A DNA stretch of 64,000 bases from JACCZX01 sp963801035 (GCA_963801035.1 CAWDDF010000005.1:186001-250000); one strand, 5' to 3'. Shown: positions 1-8,284, numbered from the stretch's first letter. Program-made: numbers and translations. The notes: generated from the sequence alone by a model not told the origin.

Positions 1-1010
1 GCGTCCTGATCTTCGGCGACGACAAGGGCGAGACTGGGGCAGGCGCAATCGGCACGCTGATCGGCGAAGAAAATCGCGGCCTCGAATACATGTTCATCAT
101 GATGAATGCGGCACGGTTCCAGGTCGGTATGCAAGGCATCGCGATATCGGACCGTGCGTATCAGAAGGCGGTCGAGCACGCGAAAGAACGCGTTCAGAGC
201 CGGGCTGTCGAGGGATCGAGCGGACCCGTGTCGATCATTCATCATCCCGACGTTCGGCGCATGCTGATGTTCATGCGCTCAAACACCGAAGCGGCGCGTG
301 CCGTTGCGTACGTGGCTGCCGGGTATAGCGACATCGCGCAGCATCATCCAAGCGCGGACCGCCGAGCGGGTGCGATGGCTGCTTACGAATATCTGGTGCC
401 GATCGTCAAAGGATGGTCGACCGAAATGTCAATCGACGTCACGTCGACCGGCGTTCAGGTCCACGGCGGGATGGGATTCATCGAAGAAACCGGCGCCGCG
501 CAGTATTACCGCGACGCGCGCATCCTGACTATTTACGAAGGCACGACCGCCATTCAGGCGAACGACCTTGTGGGCCGCAAGACCGCACGCGATGGTGGCA
601 GGACCGCGCGCATGTTTATCGAGCAGATGCGCGCATCTGCCGGCGAGACGCAGGCGCTCGGCCCCGAGTTGCAGGCGATCGGAGCGCGCCTCGCCTCTGC
701 GGTCGATGCATATGAGTCCGTCGTCGATTACATCGTCAACGAGTACAAGAGCGATATTCGCGGCGTATTCGCTGGGTCGGTGCCTTACGTGAAGCTAGCG
801 GGCATCGTTCATGGCGGATGGCAGATGACGCGCGCGGCGCTCGCGGCGGCGCGTCGCATCGACGAGGGCGCGGACGTCGAGTTTTGCCGCGCGAAAGTTG
901 CAACCGCACGCTTCTTTGCCGATCACATGTTGGTAACCGTGCCCTCGATCGCGGAGAGCATTGTGGGAGGCAGCGTCGGCACCCTCGCACTTGCCGAGGA
1001 GCAATTCTGA
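1..1010 (+). CDS. Acyl-CoA dehydrogenase, C-terminal part (5' end outside window)
   Basis: The reading frame is open from the first full codon at base 3, so the gene starts before the window. The visible part holds the helical C-terminal flavin-binding domain of the acyl-CoA dehydrogenase superfamily: MMNAARFQVGMQG, the long helix with HHPDVRRMLM, then VQVHGGMGFIEETGAAQYYRDARI and the segment IYEGTTAIQANDL, whose Glu is the usual catalytic base position. These enzymes oxidise an acyl-CoA to the enoyl-CoA and pass electrons to ETF. The extended C-terminus after this motif resembles the large acyl-CoA dehydrogenase subgroup that includes DmdC-type enzymes, but substrate cannot be assigned. Stop at 1008-1010. 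Confidence 0.9.
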   Translation, partial: VLIFGDDKGETGAGAIGTLIGEENRGLEYMFIMMNAARFQVGMQGIAISDRAYQKAVEHAKERVQSRAVEGSSGPVSIIHHPDVRRMLMFMRSNTEAARAVAYVAAGYSDIAQHHPSADRRAGAMAAYEYLVPIVKGWSTEMSIDVTSTGVQVHGGMGFIEETGAAQYYRDARILTIYEGTTAIQANDLVGRKTARDGGRTARMFIEQMRASAGETQALGPELQAIGARLASAVDAYESVVDYIVNEYKSDIRGVFAGSVPYVKLAGIVHGGWQMTRAALAAARRIDEGADVEFCRAKVATARFFADHMLVTVPSIAESIVGGSVGTLALAEEQF

Positions 1011-1019
1011 TCCAGTAAT

Positions 1020-1150
1020 AGTCAATTGCTATGACTGGTGTAGCGATAATTAATTTGTTATATGTTCCGAGGCGCGTAGATTGGCGCCGACGACGCAGCA
1101 TTTTGTATCGTTGCGACCTAGTCGTAGGAAAGCGAATTGAGGAGACTGAT
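1020..1150 (+). promoter_or_regulatory. AT-rich leader of rubrerythrin operon with RBS
   Basis: The 140 bp between the dehydrogenase and the rubrerythrin start is clearly AT-richer than its neighbours around 1016-1066 (gataattaatttgttatatg), which suggests a promoter, though no clean -35/-10 pair stands out. A strong Shine-Dalgarno, GAGGAG, lies at 1139-1144 just before ATG 1151 and decides the start against the upstream in-frame ATG at 1031. Confidence 0.4.
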
Positions 1151-1570
1151 ATGCAACTCAAAGGCTCAAAAACCGAACAGAATTTGCGTGACGCGTTTGC
1201 AGGTGAATCGCAGGCGAATCGACGCTACTTGTATTTCGCAGCCAAGGCCGATGTCGAGGGCTACAACGACGTCGCGGCGGTGTTTCGTTCGACTGCAGAA
1301 GGTGAGACCGGCCATGCGCACGGACATCTCGAGTATCTCGAGGCCGTCGGCGATCCGGCAACGGGCTTGCCCATCGGTCCGACCAAGTCCAATTTGAAAG
1401 CCGCCATTGCCGGTGAAACACATGAATACACCGACATGTATCCCGGCATGAGCAAGTCGGCGCGCGACGAGGGCTTCGAAGAGATCGCCGACTGGTTCGA
1501 GACGCTAGCCAAGGCCGAGCGCTCGCACGCGAATAAATTCCAGAAGACCCTCGACACAATCGTCGATTGA
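1151..1570 (+). CDS. Rubrerythrin-like di-iron protein (no rubredoxin domain)
   Basis: A 139-residue ferritin-like four-helix protein. Di-iron ligands fit the rubrerythrin pattern: Glu in FAGESQANRRYLYFA near residue 19, an ExxH in EGETGHAHGH near 53-56, Glu in AGETHEY, and ExxH in KAERSHANKF near the C-terminus. The usual C-terminal rubredoxin domain with its two CxxC pairs is absent, so this is the short rubrerythrin type. The family reduces peroxide in the cytoplasm using electrons from a separate carrier. It is first in an apparent operon with the Fe-S oxidoreductase and DUF3501 gene that follow, the former a candidate electron-transfer partner. Start chosen for its RBS and match to family length. 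Confidence 0.92.
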   Translation: MQLKGSKTEQNLRDAFAGESQANRRYLYFAAKADVEGYNDVAAVFRSTAEGETGHAHGHLEYLEAVGDPATGLPIGPTKSNLKAAIAGETHEYTDMYPGMSKSARDEGFEEIADWFETLAKAERSHANKFQKTLDTIVD

Positions 1571-1627
1571 CGTTGTTGTCAATAATGTTTGTGTTGCCGG
1601 GCTCGCAGAGACCGGCGGTCTAACCTT

Positions 1628-2977
1628 GTGACTACCGAAGGGAGCTTACTTGCGCCCACGCGGCATCCGCTTGCGTGGAAAACTCCGGAGTTCAACGACG
1701 AGCACGCGCTCGACGCCGAACTCACGCGCATCTTCGACATCTGTCATGGCTGCCGCCGCTGCGTCAGCCTGTGCGGCGCATTTCCGACGCTGTTCGATCT
1801 GATCGACAACGGTCCGACCGGGGAACTCGACGGCGTTCCGAAGGAGAAATACAAAGACGTCGTCGATCAGTGTTATCTGTGCGACATGTGCTACATGAGC
1901 AAGTGTCCGTATGTGCCGCCGCATCCATGGAATGTCGATTTTCCGCACACGATGCTGCGCGCGAAGGCGGTGCACTTCGGCAAGCACGGCGCTTCCAGCA
2001 GCGACAAGTTTTTAACCTCAACCGATACGGTCGGCCGATTTGCTGGCATTCCGATCGTTACGCAAACGGTGAACGCCATAAATCAGAGCGCGCCGGCGCG
2101 CTCTGCGATGGAAAAACTGATGGGCGTCGACCGCAACGCGTGGCGCCCCGAGCTGGCTGTAAAGAAGTTTCGTTCTTCTGCGCGCTCAAACCCCTCGGCA
2201 CCGGTGCGCGACGGTACGAAGACGCCTGGAAAGATCGCGCTCTATTCAACCTGCTATGTCAACTACAACGAGCCCGGAATCGGCCATGATTTGATTGCGA
2301 TTCTCGATCACAACGAGATCCCTTACGTCGTGGTCGAGAAGGAAGCTTGCTGCGGAATGCCGAAGCTCGAGATCGGCGACCTCGAGTCCGTCGAGCGCTT
2401 GAAGAACTTCAACATTCCACATCTCGCCCGCCTGGCGCGTGAGGGTTACGCGATTGTTACTGCCGTGCCATCGTGCACGCTGATGTTCAAGCAGGAGCTG
2501 CCGCTGATGTTTCCCGACGATGGCGACGTTCAACTCGTCAAGCAAGCGATGTGGGATCCGTTCGAATATTGGGTGGCACGCAAGCGGGACGGGTTGTTAA
2601 AGGCAGACTTCAAGAAACCGCTTGGCACCGTTTCGTATCACGTCCCATGCCACGCCCGCGTGCAAAACGTCGGACGCAAGACCGAAGAGCTGCTGAAGTC
2701 GCTGCCGGAAACGACCGTGAATACGGTCGAGCGTTGCTCGGGTCATTCCGGTGTGTGGGGAACGCGGAAGCAGTTTCACTCGATGGCGATGAAAATCGGC
2801 AGGCCGGTGTTCAGAAACATGGCGAGTGTGAAGCCCGACTATGTCAGCTCGGACTGCCCGCTTGCGGGCCACCACATTGCACAGGGCATCGATCAGTTTG
2901 CGAAGGAGGCGCTCGACGGCAAGGCGCCGGTGGTCGCTCACCCAATCACGCTGATAAGGATTGCCTACGGGCTTTAG
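1628..2977 (+). CDS. Heterodisulfide reductase / GlcF-like iron-sulfur oxidoreductase
   Basis: A 449-residue cytoplasmic or membrane-associated Fe-S protein. Two [4Fe-4S] motifs sit near the N-terminus: CHGCRRCVSLC, and CYLCDMCYMSKCPYVPP about 50 residues later. The C-terminal half has the duplicated cysteine-rich CCG-type domains, seen as EACCGMPKLEIGD and the CxxH/CSGHSGVWG region, as in GlcF and HdrB. GTG 1628 is the likely start because family homology begins there; the frame is open further up to 1589 but that stretch looks non-coding. It lies 57 bp after rubrerythrin and 7 bp before the DUF3501 gene. Its exact substrate is unknown; electron transfer to rubrerythrin is inferred from context only. 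Confidence 0.85.
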   Translation: MTTEGSLLAPTRHPLAWKTPEFNDEHALDAELTRIFDICHGCRRCVSLCGAFPTLFDLIDNGPTGELDGVPKEKYKDVVDQCYLCDMCYMSKCPYVPPHPWNVDFPHTMLRAKAVHFGKHGASSSDKFLTSTDTVGRFAGIPIVTQTVNAINQSAPARSAMEKLMGVDRNAWRPELAVKKFRSSARSNPSAPVRDGTKTPGKIALYSTCYVNYNEPGIGHDLIAILDHNEIPYVVVEKEACCGMPKLEIGDLESVERLKNFNIPHLARLAREGYAIVTAVPSCTLMFKQELPLMFPDDGDVQLVKQAMWDPFEYWVARKRDGLLKADFKKPLGTVSYHVPCHARVQNVGRKTEELLKSLPETTVNTVERCSGHSGVWGTRKQFHSMAMKIGRPVFRNMASVKPDYVSSDCPLAGHHIAQGIDQFAKEALDGKAPVVAHPITLIRIAYGL

Positions 2978-2984
2978 CGCAAGA

Positions 2985-3585
2985 ATGCCTGGCCGCATCG
3001 GACGCGATAGCTTGTTAACCCTTGAGGCGTATGCGCGCGAGCGGCAAGCCTTTCGCGCCAGGGTGATCGCACACAAGAAAAATCGAACGGTGCGCCTTGG
3101 CTCGCACATCACATTGATCTTTGAGGACGAGCTGACGATCCGTTATCAGATTCAGGAGATGCTTCGGATCGAAAAGACCTTTGAAGAAAGCGGCATTCAG
3201 CAGGAGCTCGACGCTTATGTTCCGTTGATACCGGACGGTACGAACCTGAAGGCGACCATGATGATCGAGTACGAAGATGCCTGCGCGCCGTAAGGCAGAG
3301 CTTGCGCGGCTAAAGGGGGTCGAGAGTCGGGTTTATGTCGAGGTAGACGGCTTTTCAAAGGTGTACGCGATCGCCGATGAAGATCTGCCGCGCGAGAACG
3401 ATGAGAAGACTTCGTCGGTTCACTTTCTTCGCTTCGAGTTCGAGCCCGCAATGATTCGCGCGTTTCAGCAAGGCTCTGCGGTTGCACTCGGCGTTGATCA
3501 TCCGAACTACACAGTCCGGCTCGACGAAGTTGCTCCCGAAGTTCAAGCTTCGCTGGCAAAGGATTTCGACGCGAACTCATCTTAA
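2985..3585 (+). pseudogene. DUF3501 family protein, interrupted by one-base frameshift
   Basis: Two overlapping frames together give one DUF3501 protein of about 199 residues. The first, from ATG 2985, covers DSLLTLEAYARERQAFR through ATMMIEYED. The second continues PARRKAELARLKGVE through DEKTSSVHFLRFEFEP and GVDHPNYT. The frame changes between 3276 and 3283 (gatgcctgcg); removing one base, for example one C of 3280-3281, restores the protein. The sharply conserved halves make a real loss of function less likely than a sequence error. DUF3501 has no known biochemical role, but it is encoded beside rubrerythrin and the Fe-S oxidoreductase here, as in many proteobacteria to my knowledge. Confidence 0.85.
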
Positions 3586-3603
3586 GAACGGGATGGCGCC
3601 GAT

Positions 3604-3637
3604 CTATTGATACTGTATAAATACACAGTATCAATAG
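3604..3637 (+). promoter_or_regulatory. LexA (SOS) box in 13-bp perfect inverted repeat
   Basis: Bases 3611-3630 read TACTGT-ATAAATAC-ACAGTA, which keeps both CTGT/ACAG half-sites of the LexA consensus with the correct 8-base AT-rich spacer and the flanking TA pairs. The symmetry extends outwards to 13-bp perfect arms (3604-3616 and 3625-3637). A TATAAA hexamer at 3616-3621 lies inside the operator, so LexA binding would cover the probable -10. The box ends 9 bp before the start of the radical-SAM gene. Confidence 0.85.
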
Positions 3638-3645
3638 GGTTCGGC

Positions 3646-4776
3646 ATGCAACGCAACGAGTCTGATTCCACCGCGGTACCTGTCACATGGGTGCGCAAGG
3701 GGCGCGGCGCGGTCTCGAACATTCCACACCGGTTTGAATCAGTCGCGCGCGAGCGCGACGCCGAGTCCGCCGAGGCCGAGCGACTCAACGGTGAAGGATT
3801 TCCTTTTGACGACGACGCGTTGCCGGCACTCGCGACTGCCACCACACTCGAGACCGCGAAGAGCCTGATCACCTACAACGAGTCGCCCGATATCGGCTTC
3901 GATCGGTCGATCAATCCGTACCGCGGCTGCGAACATGGATGCATCTACTGTTTCGCGCGGCCGACTCACAGCTATCTGAACCTGTCTCCCGGTCTTGATT
4001 TCGAAACGAAGCTGGTCGCGAAACACAATGCAGTCGAGCTGCTGCAGCAAGAGCTTGCGGCGACCGGTTACAAACCGGAGGTCATCGCGCTGGGTGTCAT
4101 CACTGACGCTTATCAGCCGATCGAGCGTGACCTCAAGCTCACGCGCGGCATCGTCGAAATACTCACACGCACGCGACACCCGTTCGGCTTGATCACCAAG
4201 TCTTCGTTGATCGAGCGCGATATTGACCTGCTGGCACCCGCTGCGGCCGACGGCGTCGTGGCCGCCACGATCAGCATTACAACGCTGGAGCATTCTCTAT
4301 CGCGCATCTTGGAGCCACGCGCCGCAAGTCCTACCAGAAGATTGCGCACCGTCCGCTCGCTTGCAGCGGCCGGAATTCCGGTCACTGTGAATGTTGCGCC
4401 GATCATCCCTTTCATCAACGAGCCGGAAATCGAGCACGTGCTGCAGGCGGCGGCCGAGGCGGGCGCTTGGCAGGCGCACTACACCGTGCTCCGACTGCCA
4501 TGGGAGGTCGCTCCGCTGTTCATGCAATGGCTCGAGACGCACTTCCCGGACAGGAAAGAGCGTGTGATGAACCGGATGCGCGACATGCGCGGCGGCAAGA
4601 ACTACGATTCGCAGTTCGGAAAGCGGATGACCGGCGAAGGCCCGTGGGCTGCTTTGATTCGGCAGCGCTTTGAAAAAGCGGCTGCAAAGTTTGGTCTCGA
4701 CCGCCACATTCCGCCGCTGCGAAATGACCTCTTCAACGCGCCGCGACTTGCCACACCGCAGCTCGATCTGTTTTGA
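3646..4776 (+). CDS. PA0069-family radical SAM protein (spore-photoproduct-lyase-like), probably SOS-regulated
   Basis: A 376-residue radical SAM enzyme. The cluster-binding motif CxxxCxxC is C95-EHG-C99-IY-C102, directly followed by FARPTHSYL, typical of the SplB-related PA0069/Rv2578c family. The family's reaction is not established; spore photoproduct lyase itself reverses a thymine dimer lesion by radical chemistry. ATG 3646 is chosen; the frame is open upstream through TTG 3607, but that codon lies in the LexA box. The operator immediately upstream supports a role in the DNA-damage response. The gene converges with a TM2-domain gene, with 1 bp between their stops. Confidence 0.88.
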   Translation: MQRNESDSTAVPVTWVRKGRGAVSNIPHRFESVARERDAESAEAERLNGEGFPFDDDALPALATATTLETAKSLITYNESPDIGFDRSINPYRGCEHGCIYCFARPTHSYLNLSPGLDFETKLVAKHNAVELLQQELAATGYKPEVIALGVITDAYQPIERDLKLTRGIVEILTRTRHPFGLITKSSLIERDIDLLAPAAADGVVAATISITTLEHSLSRILEPRAASPTRRLRTVRSLAAAGIPVTVNVAPIIPFINEPEIEHVLQAAAEAGAWQAHYTVLRLPWEVAPLFMQWLETHFPDRKERVMNRMRDMRGGKNYDSQFGKRMTGEGPWAALIRQRFEKAAAKFGLDRHIPPLRNDLFNAPRLATPQLDLF

Positions 4777-4777
4777 C

Positions 4778-5188
4778 TCAATGCGGCGTTCTGAGTGCGT
4801 ATTCAAAGTACGTCTGCGTCAACAGTGCGATCGTCGTCATCAATACGACGGCGCCCACGAAAAGGCTGGCTACTGCCACAAGCACTGCATCCCAGCCACT
4901 GCGGTTGCGTCTTGCGTGCGTTGCGTTGAAACGCGCATCGAAGCGCTCGTCGGGCATCAGCGCGATCACGAGCGCCTGAATGAAGCCCGCCACGACCGGC
5001 ACCATCAAAACAAAGAATGCCGGCGTCTGATACCAATTCTCTATGCCGATCAGCAACGGCAGCGCTATCAGCGTGACACTAAGGGGCAACCACCAGAATG
5101 ACTGACCGAGATACAGACGGTTGAGTCCGACTGCCCCTGCGAGCGACGCGAACAGGGCAGCGAGCGCCTTGTGCCGAAAGTGCTTCAT
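4778..5188 (-). CDS. TM2-domain membrane protein
   Basis: A 136-residue inner-membrane protein. The N-terminus has the TM2 pattern (KALAALFASLAGAVGLNRLYLGQ), a short loop and hydrophobic segments near residues 8-25, 32-50, 57-75 and 103-125. TM2-domain proteins are widespread and poorly understood. No partner is evident: the upstream neighbour is divergent rpsP and the downstream one is the convergent radical-SAM gene. Confidence 0.7.
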   Translation of the reverse strand: MKHFRHKALAALFASLAGAVGLNRLYLGQSFWWLPLSVTLIALPLLIGIENWYQTPAFFVLMVPVVAGFIQALVIALMPDERFDARFNATHARRNRSGWDAVLVAVASLFVGAVVLMTTIALLTQTYFEYALRTPH

Positions 5189-5222
5189 TGGGCGCGGATC
5201 ATAGGACTAGGCGGAATCGAGC

Positions 5223-5252
5223 TTGCCTCACAACCCCGGGGACGGATACAAT
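5223..5252 (+). promoter_or_regulatory. Probable promoter of the rpsP operon
   Basis: TTGCCT at 5223-5228 and TACAAT at 5247-5252 are separated by 18 bp and followed by a GC-rich start region, a pattern fitting a sigma-70 promoter. It lies about 65 bp upstream of rpsP, in the gap from the divergent TM2 gene. Confidence 0.6.
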
Positions 5253-5317
5253 CGCGGGCTTTGTGCGGCACCGCCTTAGGCTAAGCGCGTCGCCACCGGC
5301 AAACCCAAGGAATTCCT

Positions 5318-5605
5318 ATGGTCGTTATTCGACTTGCACGCGGCGGCGCCAAAAAGCGTCCGTTTTTTAACATCGTTGCCACCGATTCGCGCAATCCACG
5401 CGATGGCCGCTTCATCGAGCGCGTTGGTTTCTATAACCCCGTTGCTGCAGGCGCTGAGCCAAGGTTTCGGATCGCGACTGACCGGTTGTCTTACTGGACC
5501 GGCGTTGGCGCCAGAATGTCCCCGACCGTAGCGCGGTTGATCAAAGCGAATGCGTCGGCTCCCGCCGCTCCGACATCGCCGCCCGAGGGGCAGGCCGCGT
5601 CTTAG
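5318..5605 (+). CDS. rpsP: 30S ribosomal protein S16
   Basis: A 95-residue protein with the S16 signature MVVIRLARGGAKKRPFFNIVATDSR and GRFIERVGFYNP. S16 is needed for assembly of the 30S subunit. An AAGGA-type RBS (caaggaatt) precedes ATG 5318. It is the first gene of the classical rpsP-rimM-trmD-rplS operon. The tail is rich in Ala/Pro, as usual in betaproteobacteria. Confidence 0.98.
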   Translation: MVVIRLARGGAKKRPFFNIVATDSRNPRDGRFIERVGFYNPVAAGAEPRFRIATDRLSYWTGVGARMSPTVARLIKANASAPAAPTSPPEGQAAS

Positions 5606-5624
5606 TTGAAGCGCCTGCAGAGGC

Positions 5625-6149
5625 GTGGCTCCGGAAGATCTGATCGAACTGGGCGCCGTGCGAGGCGCTTACGGATTAAAGGGCTGGGTTCGGATTGCAC
5701 CGTTTGCTGCTGACGGCAGCGTTCTGGAAGCAGTGCGGCGGTGGTGGTTATTGGGTGACCAGCCACGACCGTTGGCGTTGCAGGCGGTTAAGCGGCGCGC
5801 CGAATCGATACTGGCGAAGTGGGAGGGGTGTGAAACCAAGGAAGCCGCCGATACGTTGAAGGGCGGCGTGGTCGCAGTAGCCCGCAGCGATTTCCCCGTT
5901 CTGGATGAAGGCGAGTACTACCTGGGCGATGTCGTTGGGTACCGCGTGCTGAATCGAGAAGGTGCTGAGCTTGGCACGGTTACCAGCATTCGGAGCGGCG
6001 CGGCGACGCAGTGGCTGGAAGTTAAGCAAGATGGATCTGCGGAAGGCGATAGAGGCTTGTCACTGTTGATTCCTTTGGTCGATCAATACATCGACGCAAT
6101 CGAGCCGAGCGCGAGCACGGTCAAGGTCGATTGGCAAAGCGATTGGTGA
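5625..6149 (+). CDS. rimM: Ribosome maturation factor RimM
   Basis: A 174-residue protein with the N-terminal RimM beta-barrel (LIELGAVRGAYGLKGWVRI) and C-terminal PRC-barrel (GEYYLGDVVGYRVLNREG, then LLIPLVDQYID). It binds S19 and helps 16S rRNA processing and 30S head assembly. The start is GTG 5625, 19 bp after rpsP; no ATG fits the N-terminal homology. Operon context with rpsP and trmD is decisive. Confidence 0.97.
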   Translation: MAPEDLIELGAVRGAYGLKGWVRIAPFAADGSVLEAVRRWWLLGDQPRPLALQAVKRRAESILAKWEGCETKEAADTLKGGVVAVARSDFPVLDEGEYYLGDVVGYRVLNREGAELGTVTSIRSGAATQWLEVKQDGSAEGDRGLSLLIPLVDQYIDAIEPSASTVKVDWQSDW

Positions 6150-6154
6150 GTTTG

Positions 6155-6934
6155 ATGATGCGGTTTGACGCGATTACGTTGTTCCCGTCGATGTTCTCGG
6201 CAATAGTCGAACATGGAATAACGCAGCGCGCATACGCTGAACAGCGATGGTCACTTCGCACGTGGAACCCGCGCGATTTTGTTGCCGATGCGCATCGAAC
6301 GATCGATGATCGGCCGTTCGGCGGCGGCCCTGGAATGGTGATGATGGCGCAGCCGCTGGCCGATGCGCTCGCAGCAGTAAAGAAAGACGGAGGCGGGGCC
6401 AAAGTGATTGCGCTAGCGCCGAACGGCAAGCCATTGACGGATGCCCGCGTACGACAAATCGCGCAGGTGGGTGAATCGCTGGCGCTCGTTTGCGGGCGCT
6501 ACGAAGGAATCGATCAGAGATTCATAGATGTGTGCGTGGACGAAGTCGTGTCAATCGGCGATTTTGTATTGTCCGGCGGTGAGATTGCAGCCATGGCGCT
6601 GATCGACGCGGTGGTCCGGCAGCTTCCCGGTGCGCTGAAGGAGGCGTCGACGGCGGACGAGTCGTTTGCGGGCGGCTTGCTGGATGGGCATCACTACACG
6701 CGGCCCGAAAGTTGGAGCGGCATTACGGTTCCGCAGGTGTTGTTGTCGGGTCACCATGCGCAGATCGCGGAATGGCGCCGTCGAGAGGCACTGGTATTAA
6801 CGGCTCGGCAACGGCCCGATATGATTGAGCGCGCTCGCGCGGCAGGCCGGCTGAGCGCGATCGATGAGAAGCAGTTGAATGAGAAGCAGTTGAACGAGGA
6901 GCGGTTAGACAAGAGGCAGTTGGAGCATCGTTGA
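6155..6934 (+). CDS. trmD: tRNA (guanine37-N1)-methyltransferase
   Basis: A 259-residue SPOUT methyltransferase that makes m1G37 in tRNAs reading CNN codons and prevents +1 frameshifting. The family signatures are present: FDAITLFPSMF at the start, GGGPGMVM, the trefoil-knot region LVCGRYEGIDQRFID and EVVSIGDFVLSGGE, and RPESWSG. Start is taken as ATG 6155 (6158 equally possible), 5 bp after rimM; the frame is open upstream but overlaps rimM. The last 23 codons are an odd tail built from four copies of a 15-bp repeat (see repeat entry) after the normal family end. Confidence 0.97.
   Translation: MMRFDAITLFPSMFSAIVEHGITQRAYAEQRWSLRTWNPRDFVADAHRTIDDRPFGGGPGMVMMAQPLADALAAVKKDGGGAKVIALAPNGKPLTDARVRQIAQVGESLALVCGRYEGIDQRFIDVCVDEVVSIGDFVLSGGEIAAMALIDAVVRQLPGALKEASTADESFAGGLLDGHHYTRPESWSGITVPQVLLSGHHAQIAEWRRREALVLTARQRPDMIERARAAGRLSAIDEKQLNEKQLNEERLDKRQLEHR
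6866..6925 (+). repeat. Four tandem 15-bp units in the trmD 3' end
   Basis: Units start at 6866, 6881, 6896 and 6911 and encode EKQLN, EKQLN, EERLD and KRQLE. The first two units differ by one base; the others are diverged copies. The array stays in frame and is followed by three codons and the stop. It lengthens the TrmD C-terminal helix and is a plausible site of length polymorphism. Confidence 0.85.
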
Positions 6935-7001
6935 CAGTAGCCATCCTCTGATGTGAGAAAAAAATTCGATACTCGCAGCATGATGGATTTAGGAGAATAA
7001 A

Positions 7002-7430
7002 GTGAACGTCATTGAGCAGTTGGAACAAGAAGAGTTGGCGCGTGTCAGCGCGAACCGCGAGATACCGGACTTTGCGCCGGGCGACACCGTGGTAGTCAAC
7101 GTCAACGTTGTCGAAGGCACTCGTAAGCGGGTGCAGGCCTACGAAGGCGTTGTGATCGGGCGCCGGAATCGAGGGCTTAACTCCTCGTTCGTCGTGCGCA
7201 AGGTATCGAGTGGCGAAGGCGTGGAGCGTACGTTTCAGCTGTATTCACCGACGATCGCATCGATCGAGGTCAAGCGCCGCGGCGACGTGCGCCGGGCGAA
7301 GTTGTATTACCTGCGCGACCGTTCAGGCAAATCTGCGCGCATTCGCGAAAAACTGCAGCACAAGAGCGCGGCTGACAAGACAGCAGCGGATGCCGCCGCC
7401 GACAAGGTGGCTCGGGCGAAGACCGAATAG
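7002..7430 (+). CDS. rplS: 50S ribosomal protein L19
   Basis: A 142-residue protein with L19 signatures: IPDFAPGDTVVVNVNVVEGTRKRVQAYEG and GEGVERTFQLYSPTIASIEV, then RRAKLYYLRDRSGKSARI. L19 lies at the 30S-50S interface. Start is GTG 7002 with GGAG at 6991-6994. The C-terminal extension after the conserved part is Ala/Lys/Asp-rich, common in betaproteobacteria. Last gene of the operon, followed by a terminator. Confidence 0.97.
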   Translation: MNVIEQLEQEELARVSANREIPDFAPGDTVVVNVNVVEGTRKRVQAYEGVVIGRRNRGLNSSFVVRKVSSGEGVERTFQLYSPTIASIEVKRRGDVRRAKLYYLRDRSGKSARIREKLQHKSAADKTAADAAADKVARAKTE

Positions 7431-7449
7431 CTTCACGTTTCCTTGATCG

Positions 7450-7481
7450 AGCCGCCCGCGCCCCAGCAAGGCGGCTTTTTT
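7450..7481 (+). terminator. Rho-independent terminator after rplS
   Basis: AGCCGCC at 7450-7456 pairs with GGCGGCT at 7470-7476 across a 13-base loop, and the stem runs into six T residues (7476-7481). It lies 19 bp after the rplS stop and 7 bp before the next gene, which therefore needs its own or readthrough transcription. Confidence 0.85.
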
Positions 7482-7488
7482 CGCTGCA

Positions 7489-8226
7489 ATGACGCCAAGT
7501 AACGACGTCGATCCGTTAGCGGCCACACCGATCTTCGAGCCGGAATCGGTCCCGCACGATCCGGCGTTTGCTGCAGCCGAAGTGCGCGGCGCCGCTGTTA
7601 GTCCAACGGAGCTTCGTGTTGCGGCGATCCGGCAGCGCTTCGCTTCGCCTCCGGCGTGGCAACCCGAGTTGCGTGCCGATGTGCGCATGCTGTACCCGGA
7701 CCGGGTACCACGCCCGGCCTCAGTGCTGATTCCAATCATCGCGCGCGACGACGCCGTGTGCGTGCTGCTGACTGAACGCACGGCGCACTTGCACGATCAC
7801 GCGGGACAAATCAGCTTTCCCGGCGGGCGCGTTGACGAGGGCGACGCCGACGCGATCGCGACCGCGTTACGCGAAGCGCACGAGGAGATTGGTTTGCCAC
7901 CCGGCGACGTCGATGTGATCGGCACGTTGCCCGAATATCTAACGGCAACCGCATACAGGGTCACACCAGTGATAGGCCTGATCGAGCGGCCGTTTACACC
8001 TGTGCTCGATGCATTCGAGGTCTCCGAAGTGTTCGAAGTCCCTCTGGCGTTCTTGATGGATCCGATCAATCACGAGCGGAGAATTTTGCAGCTGGGCGAT
8101 ACAGGTCGAACGTTTTATGCGATGCCGTATGCGACACCGCAGCGCGCTGCCGAGGGTCGCCGTTATTTCATCTGGGGCGCAACGGCGGCGATTCTGCGTA
8201 ATCTCTATCGGTTCTTGCGTTCATAA
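7489..8226 (+). CDS. Nudix hydrolase, CoA pyrophosphatase type
   Basis: A 245-residue protein. The CoA-specific signature LLTERTAHLHDHAGQISFPGG directly precedes the Nudix box GGRVDEGDADAIATALREAHEEIGL (near residues 105-130), with the REAHEEIG metal-binding core intact. The family (NudL/YeaB) splits coenzyme A to 4'-phosphopantetheine and 3',5'-ADP. ATG 7489 lies just after the rplS terminator. An N-terminal extension of about 60 residues precedes the domain. Confidence 0.9.
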   Translation: MTPSNDVDPLAATPIFEPESVPHDPAFAAAEVRGAAVSPTELRVAAIRQRFASPPAWQPELRADVRMLYPDRVPRPASVLIPIIARDDAVCVLLTERTAHLHDHAGQISFPGGRVDEGDADAIATALREAHEEIGLPPGDVDVIGTLPEYLTATAYRVTPVIGLIERPFTPVLDAFEVSEVFEVPLAFLMDPINHERRILQLGDTGRTFYAMPYATPQRAAEGRRYFIWGATAAILRNLYRFLRS

Positions 8227-8284
8227 TTTACTCAGGGGAGCCGGCACTGCGCGCCGGCGACAGCGTTCCTTTAGAACTGCTCTT

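Noticed and set aside
3607..3645. Upstream in-frame TTG start for the radical-SAM gene
   Set aside because: The codons lie inside the LexA operator and add residues not matching the family; ATG 3646 fits better.
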